From an uncultured Mycoplasmataceae bacterium (GTDB lineage: Bacteria > Bacillota_I > Bacilli_A > Mycoplasmatales > Mycoplasmoidaceae), in the NCBI GenBank assembly GCA_947176435.1, contig CAMWQH010000021.1:1-9329 (forward strand): a stretch of 9,329 nucleotides of DNA. The letters are read 5' to 3'. The translations under genes were made by a program, and so were the position numbers. This document shows positions 5,907 to 9,329 of this stretch, in pieces. Positions within the stretch are counted from its first letter, which is position 1; the number at the start of each line of letters is the position of its first letter. Below the pieces are notes generated by a model that was given only the letters and a program-made list of their open reading frames with translations, was not told where the DNA came from and did not search any database.

Positions 5907-7523
5907 TTAAATTATTGTTATTTCATTATTAAATTGAGGCTCCTCCAAATATCCACCTAATGCTTCTAATATAGCAATGACGCCATCAATTTTTTGTTGT
6001 GGTGTTGTTTTTACAGGCTTAACATTTTCGTTATGGTCAGTCTTGAGATAGACGTTTGAAAAACACCACCTTGTTATTTCATTATCATCTAATACTATTT
6101 TCCCACTTTTAATAAGTATCTCAAAATATTTTGTAGGTCTGTTGAAGTTCCACAATGCTTGAGAAAAGGGCTGCATAGGAAGTCCTGCGGATGTTGCATT
6201 AATACAAAATTGTGTGGCATTATAAGCATCATATGATATTTTAGTTAATCCTATATGGCTATTGAATTTTAGAATATCACTTAATACTATATCATAATCT
6301 GTTACATTCCCATCTGTAATTGTCAGCAGTCCTTTTCTTTTCCATTCTTTATATAATTCAGAATTGCTATTATTTTCCAAACATGTAGATGGCAAATAGT
6401 AATTAGTAAAGAAATAATGTATGCCATCTTTGATAAACATGTAAGAAACTGCTGTTAAATCACTCACCGCAGCTAAATCAATACCAACATAGCACAAATA
6501 ACAATCTTTGAAATCTGATATACATAACTTCTTACTTGACTTTAATAAAATATCATTCTCTATCCAAATATCAAATGTACTAACCCATTGGTTGAAGTTT
6601 TTTGTTCTAACTCCTACCTCCAAACTTGTGTTATTTGATGCATTCAGAACTTGTTGTTGTAGATAGTCTTCTTTCACTGTAATGCCTAATGAAGGATTAG
6701 CCTTAATCCAACAATTTTGATTTTTGAAATCATCCTCTGAATCTAACGTAAATATTGCACTAAATTGTGCATCATTTTCTTTATTGCCATTTAGTATTTC
6801 CAAACAACTCTGCCTGTATTGATAACAAAACCCAAACTTGTTAAAACCTGCTGTAGTTATAATGATAGCTAAGCTGTTATTTCTCATCCCCTGACTACTG
6901 CACATAACATCCCATAATGCACTATCTTTCATTGCATGAGCCTCATCCAATACAAAACAATATGAATTATATCCGTCATTGCCATCAGCGTCTGAACTCA
7001 GCACCTGCAATAATGATTTGGTATAATCAAATTTGATATTATCCCTATATCTTTTAAAATACTTGCCTTTTTTATCAATAGATTGGAGGTAATTACTGCA
7101 CATAGTAAAACAAATCTTAGCTTGCTTTGCAGAGTTTGCTATTAATTCAACTTCACTGCCATTCTCTCCATCAGCCACAAGCATATATAGACATATTGCC
7201 GCCGCAAGTGCCGTTTTTCCTGATTTTCTTGCCAATTCCAAATATACATATTTCGTTACCCTCTTTTCACTATTGGGGTAGTAGAAACCAAATATATTTG
7301 CAATAATAAATACTTGATATGGTAGTAAATTGAAATTCTTATTATTGTGTTCTCCTGTACTATGTTTTAGTTTTGAAATGAAATTAATTACTCTGTCTAC
7401 CTTATTATCTCTGAAATCATATTTACGCTTAAATGAAATAAATCTTTGTGCTGCTTGTTTAATATATCTACAAGCAACAATTTTGCCATTAATAACATCG
7501 TTTGCGTACTGTGTGTAATCCAT
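5907..7523 (-). CDS. terminase large subunit (ATPase/nuclease)
   Basis: A 538-aa large terminase of the Terminase_1 (HK97/P27-associated) type, the motor that pumps DNA into the prohead and cuts it. The N-terminal ATPase has Walker A ARKSGKT (98-104), Walker B with acidic pair in CFVLDEAH (189-196), and a TTAG coupling motif (223-226). The C-terminal RNase H-like nuclease has Asp349 in VGIDLAAVSDLTAV, Asp432 in ISYDAYN and Asp513 in KIDGVIAILEAL, the expected three acidic metal ligands. Length is normal and no key residue is missing. The ATG lies one base after the methyltransferase stop (TAATATG), so translation of the two genes is probably coupled. Confidence 0.95.
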   Translation of the reverse strand: MDYTQYANDVINGKIVACRYIKQAAQRFISFKRKYDFRDNKVDRVINFISKLKHSTGEHNNKNFNLLPYQVFIIANIFGFYYPNSEKRVTKYVYLELARKSGKTALAAAICLYMLVADGENGSEVELIANSAKQAKICFTMCSNYLQSIDKKGKYFKRYRDNIKFDYTKSLLQVLSSDADGNDGYNSYCFVLDEAHAMKDSALWDVMCSSQGMRNNSLAIIITTAGFNKFGFCYQYRQSCLEILNGNKENDAQFSAIFTLDSEDDFKNQNCWIKANPSLGITVKEDYLQQQVLNASNNTSLEVGVRTKNFNQWVSTFDIWIENDILLKSSKKLCISDFKDCYLCYVGIDLAAVSDLTAVSYMFIKDGIHYFFTNYYLPSTCLENNSNSELYKEWKRKGLLTITDGNVTDYDIVLSDILKFNSHIGLTKISYDAYNATQFCINATSAGLPMQPFSQALWNFNRPTKYFEILIKSGKIVLDDNEITRWCFSNVYLKTDHNENVKPVKTTPQQKIDGVIAILEALGGYLEEPQFNNEITII

Positions 7524-7524
7524 A

Positions 7525-8232
7525 TTATTTTATTGACTCATATATAAATAGTTTTTCAGTGGTATTTTGTCTAACTTGTCCAATATTTTTAGTATGTTTT
7601 CTCTCCCAAATGCATTTGAAGTCTTTTGGAGCTTCATACTCTGAAACATAAATGGCATACCCATTAATAGTCATATCCCTGACCCATTGCCAAAACTCGT
7701 CATGATTGAATGCATCATTATAGGTAATAGTGTTTTTATAGGGCGGGTCGCAGTATACAATAGAATTAAGTGGAATGTCTAACTGTTCATAGCTGCTACA
7801 GATAAAATTAATGTCATTAAGATTTTGTTTGGCTAAATTATTTATCTGCTCTGCCTGATAATCTTCTATTTTACCACTTTTCTTTTTTATTCCATTTCTT
7901 ACATAATTATGAAAAAACAAACCACTATAACTACAACAGAAACCAACAAATCCAACATACCACTTTGGATAATTTTCTTTATTCATTTTTACTGCATAAT
8001 ATTCGTCCCTTGAAATATATGATGGTAATGTATTTCCTGCTTGCACATATTTAAGCAATTCAATAAGATATTCATTTGAATCGCCACCAATCTTCTTTTT
8101 ATGGTCAATATTGGTAATTAAATTTGCTCCACCCACAAATGGCTCTACATAATACATATCTTCTTTTAGCTCTTTTGTTATGATTGGAATTAAATCTTTT
8201 GCCAACCTTCTTTTACTTCCCACATATACCAT
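7525..8232 (-). CDS. DNA adenine-N6 methyltransferase (D12 class, Dam-like)
   Basis: A 235-aa alpha-class (D12) DNA adenine methyltransferase, which transfers a methyl group from S-adenosylmethionine to N6 of adenine. Motif X-like GSKRRLAKDLI is at 5-15; the AdoMet-binding motif I is VEPFVGGANLI (29-39), a form of the F-x-G-x-G loop; GGDSN with Asp51 follows; catalytic motif IV is DPPY (162-165) in YCDPPYKNT. The middle section that contacts DNA is short, making the protein somewhat smaller than E. coli or T4 Dam. Known members of this class include GATC and GATATC enzymes; the target here cannot be read directly, but GATC is very rare in this window. No cognate endonuclease is seen, so it looks like an orphan enzyme for self-protection or marking. 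It lies between the terminase genes, 6 nt and 1 nt from its neighbours. Confidence 0.9.
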   Translation of the reverse strand: MVYVGSKRRLAKDLIPIITKELKEDMYYVEPFVGGANLITNIDHKKKIGGDSNEYLIELLKYVQAGNTLPSYISRDEYYAVKMNKENYPKWYVGFVGFCCSYSGLFFHNYVRNGIKKKSGKIEDYQAEQINNLAKQNLNDINFICSSYEQLDIPLNSIVYCDPPYKNTITYNDAFNHDEFWQWVRDMTINGYAIYVSEYEAPKDFKCIWERKHTKNIGQVRQNTTEKLFIYESIK

Positions 8233-8238
8233 ATTTAA

Positions 8239-8580
8239 TCATTTTACTAACTCATTTATATAATCCTCCTCGTTATCTTCTGTGTGTGGATTAATTTTTG
8301 AGGCTGCATAAGGTGTTAGCCCTAAATGTTGTATTTGCTTTATAATTGTAGCCTGTAAGTCTTTTAGTGTAGCTATTAGGGGATTTTTCCTCCCACTTTC
8401 AACATCATAAATACCATTCCTATCAATTGACTCCTTACACCGATTATATAATTCAATATTGTCTTTTAATAAATCAATTGTAAGCCTCCATTCATTATTA
8501 ATTACACCATATTGTTTAATTAAATAACTCTCAATGTCAGCAATATATTTAAATTGTGCCTGTTTTTTCTGCTTTTTCAT
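8239..8580 (-). CDS. terminase small subunit (P27 family)
   Basis: A 113-aa P27-type (Terminase_4) small terminase, which recognises the phage DNA end or pac/cos site and hands it to the large subunit. After a basic N-terminus (MKKQKKQAQFKYI) it has the family's helical body, including an L-x-x-x-Y-x-x-C-x-E-x-I-x-x-x-G helix (about 42-56). The diagnostic C-terminal block GRKNPLIATLKDLQATIIK (63-81) is followed by QHLGLTPYAASKI (84-96), corresponding to the common N-P-x-x-x-x-x-x-x-x-x-x-L/I...LGLTPxxR/A signature. Length is normal. It is the first gene after a 163-nt non-coding stretch, so it may be the first gene of the late transcript. Confidence 0.85.
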   Translation of the reverse strand: MKKQKKQAQFKYIADIESYLIKQYGVINNEWRLTIDLLKDNIELYNRCKESIDRNGIYDVESGRKNPLIATLKDLQATIIKQIQHLGLTPYAASKINPHTEDNEEDYINELVK

Positions 8581-8632
8581 TAGTATATTAAGTTATTACT
8601 ATATTATTATATATAATTCTTTTAATAAAATA

Positions 8633-8662
8633 AATACCACTATTTTCGCAAACGGTGGTATT
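8633..8662 (-). terminator. hairpin with U-rich 3' flank between the 119-aa gene and the small terminase
   Basis: A perfect 8-bp inverted repeat: AATACCAC (8662-8655 in minus sense) and GTGGTATT (8640-8633) around a 14-nt loop, followed in the minus direction by TTTATTTTATT. This resembles a weak Rho-independent terminator ending the upstream gene about 80 nt after its stop. The loop is long for a strong terminator and only half of the stem is G/C. It could instead be an operator or a leader structure: about 10-40 nt upstream there is a loose Bacteroidota-type promoter match (TTTG at 8705-8702, 21 nt, TAAATTAT at 8680-8673), which would place the hairpin near the 5' end of the terminase transcript. 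The rest of the 8581-8743 gap is AT-rich with no reading frame. Confidence 0.4.
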
Positions 8663-8743
8663 AAAGAATAAAATAATTTATGCGCAAAATATGAATAGCT
8701 ACAAACGAAATCTCTGTTTTATAAATATATTAATTTATTTGTT

Positions 8744-9103
8744 TTAGTTTAACCTATTAAGTTCTTCACAATATCTGTTCAAGTCCTGCTCATAATTTAT
8801 TATATTGTTAGTAACTGAATCCACATACATTTTCATTTGTATTACTTTTTCAGTATCATTAAGAATTGAATTATTCAGGACTGCAACAGTGGCGTTATAA
8901 ATATCATTCTTGCACATTTGAATCATCATATTCACTCTATCAATATTAGATTGAATTTCAAATGCTCTTCTTTTTCGTTCTGTCTTTTTATATCCATCAT
9001 TAATTTTTGCAATAATTTCTTCTCTTGTTAAGCCATCACAATTTATTTCATAGTCAAATTTTGCAAGCTCATTAATGGATCTGTTAATTTGTTTTGTGTT
9101 CAT
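8744..9103 (-). CDS. uncharacterised 119-aa helical protein
   Basis: I do not recognise a family. The protein appears largely alpha-helical: an N-terminal segment INRSINELAKFDYEINCDG, a short linker with GLTREEIIAKIN (24-35), a very basic patch KKTERKRRAFE (39-49), then two long amphipathic helices (about 50-85 and 88-118), the last ending in YEQDLNRYCEELNRL, with coiled-coil-like spacing. No signal peptide or transmembrane segment is present. The start ATG at 9103 follows a purely Shine-Dalgarno-less A-rich leader (ATAAAATAAAAAAAGACTACT). It lies upstream of the terminase genes and is followed by a hairpin, so it may belong to an earlier transcript. A role in regulation or packaging is possible but nothing in the sequence shows it. 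Confidence 0.6.
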   Translation of the reverse strand: MNTKQINRSINELAKFDYEINCDGLTREEIIAKINDGYKKTERKRRAFEIQSNIDRVNMMIQMCKNDIYNATVAVLNNSILNDTEKVIQMKMYVDSVTNNIINYEQDLNRYCEELNRLN

Positions 9104-9169
9104 AGTAGTCTTTTTTTATTTTATTCTTTTATTTATAAATAGTCCGTTATTTTGAAAAAGCACAAGAAA

Positions 9170-9328
9170 TCATGCAATTAATTTCAAATATTTATTTCTC
9201 ACTATTTCTACATATTCAGGGAATTTGTGCTGAACATTATTAAAGTATCTATTTATGTACTCTTGTTTAGACTCAATTGACATAGCTGCCTTGTTTAATT
9301 GTTTAATCACATCATCAATAACACTTAT
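9170..9328 (-). CDS. 3' end of an uncharacterised gene, partial
   Basis: A reading frame open at the window edge that gives 52 residues before TGA at 9172-9170: ISVIDDVIKQLNKAAMSIES... ending EYVEIVRNKYLKLIA. The composition (helical, mixed charge, no low-complexity runs) is protein-like, and the frame contains an internal ATG at residue 15. It is on the same strand and spaced 66 nt from the next gene. That gap is A-rich and shows nothing beyond a loose promoter-like TTG...TATTTATA pair. I do not recognise the family, and the missing N-terminus prevents a call. Confidence 0.45.
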   Translation of the reverse strand: MSVIDDVIKQLNKAAMSIESKQEYINRYFNNVQHKFPEYVEIVRNKYLKLIA

Positions 9329-9329
9329 A

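Noticed and set aside
7525..8232. Restriction-modification pair including the methyltransferase
   Set aside because: Both neighbours are clear terminase subunits, and no endonuclease or specificity subunit is present.
8673..8705. Bacteroidota-type promoter (TTTG, 21 nt, TAAATTAT) ahead of the small terminase
   Set aside because: The downstream box matches the TAnnTTTG consensus only partly, and in DNA this AT-rich such matches occur by chance. It is kept only as a comment in the hairpin entry.
9126..9165. Promoter-like TTG...TATTTATA pair before the 119-aa gene
   Set aside because: The -7 box lacks the final TTTG pattern, and the region is almost entirely A/T in composition, so the match is not significant.
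1..9329. CRISPR array, tRNA genes, insertion sequences or attachment sites
   Set aside because: No regularly spaced repeats, cloverleaf-like segments, transposase or integrase sequence or flanking direct repeats were seen. The window is almost completely filled by one phage gene cluster.

Overview
The window is the packaging, head and neck module, plus the first tail genes, of a tailed phage or prophage with a siphovirus layout and an HK97-type capsid. Every supportable gene lies on the minus strand, so transcription runs from high to low coordinates. The DNA is very AT-rich (about 30% GC by eye). None of the start codons is preceded by a recognisable Shine-Dalgarno sequence; the starts follow A/T-rich leaders, often ending in TTAAT or AAAAT just before ATG. 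Together with the look of the proteins (P27-type small terminase, Bacteroidota-like capsid, tail-tube and chaperone sequences), this points to a host in the Bacteroidota. That assignment is inference; no host gene is present.

Layout in the direction of transcription. (1) 9329-8744: the tail end of an unknown gene and an unknown 119-aa helical protein. (2) 8743-8581: a short intergenic region holding a hairpin with a U-rich 3' flank. (3) 8580-5907: P27-type small terminase, a D12-class DNA adenine methyltransferase, and the large terminase. (4) 5891-5433: a T7-lysozyme-like amidase, a lysis-type enzyme sitting inside the packaging/head cassette. (5) 5414-2502: portal, prohead protease, a 69-aa coiled-coil protein resembling the HK97 delta (scaffold) domain, and the major capsid protein. 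(6) 2479-979: gp6-like connector, head-closure protein, gp10-like protein and a DUF3168-like tail terminator, tightly packed with 1-11 nt overlaps between the last four genes. (7) 939-59: tail tube, a strong intercistronic hairpin, and the tail assembly chaperone. The start of the next tail gene, in the -1 frame, runs off the window.

The genes work together. The terminase subunits bring DNA to the portal. Protease, delta-like scaffold and capsid protein build and mature the prohead. The connector, closure, gp10-like and DUF3168-like proteins form the neck that joins head to tail. The tube and chaperone begin the tail. The methyltransferase probably protects or marks the phage DNA.

The points most worth a second look are: the delta domain is separated from the capsid protein by one in-frame TAA; GATC is strikingly rare (two sites found by eye, against at least 20 of the same-composition tetramer GTAC) in a phage carrying a Dam-like enzyme; an 18-bp hairpin after the tail-tube gene pairs fully only in minus-strand RNA; and the tail gene after the chaperone is open in the -1 frame without a canonical start. 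I do not see a wholly unknown multi-gene system here.
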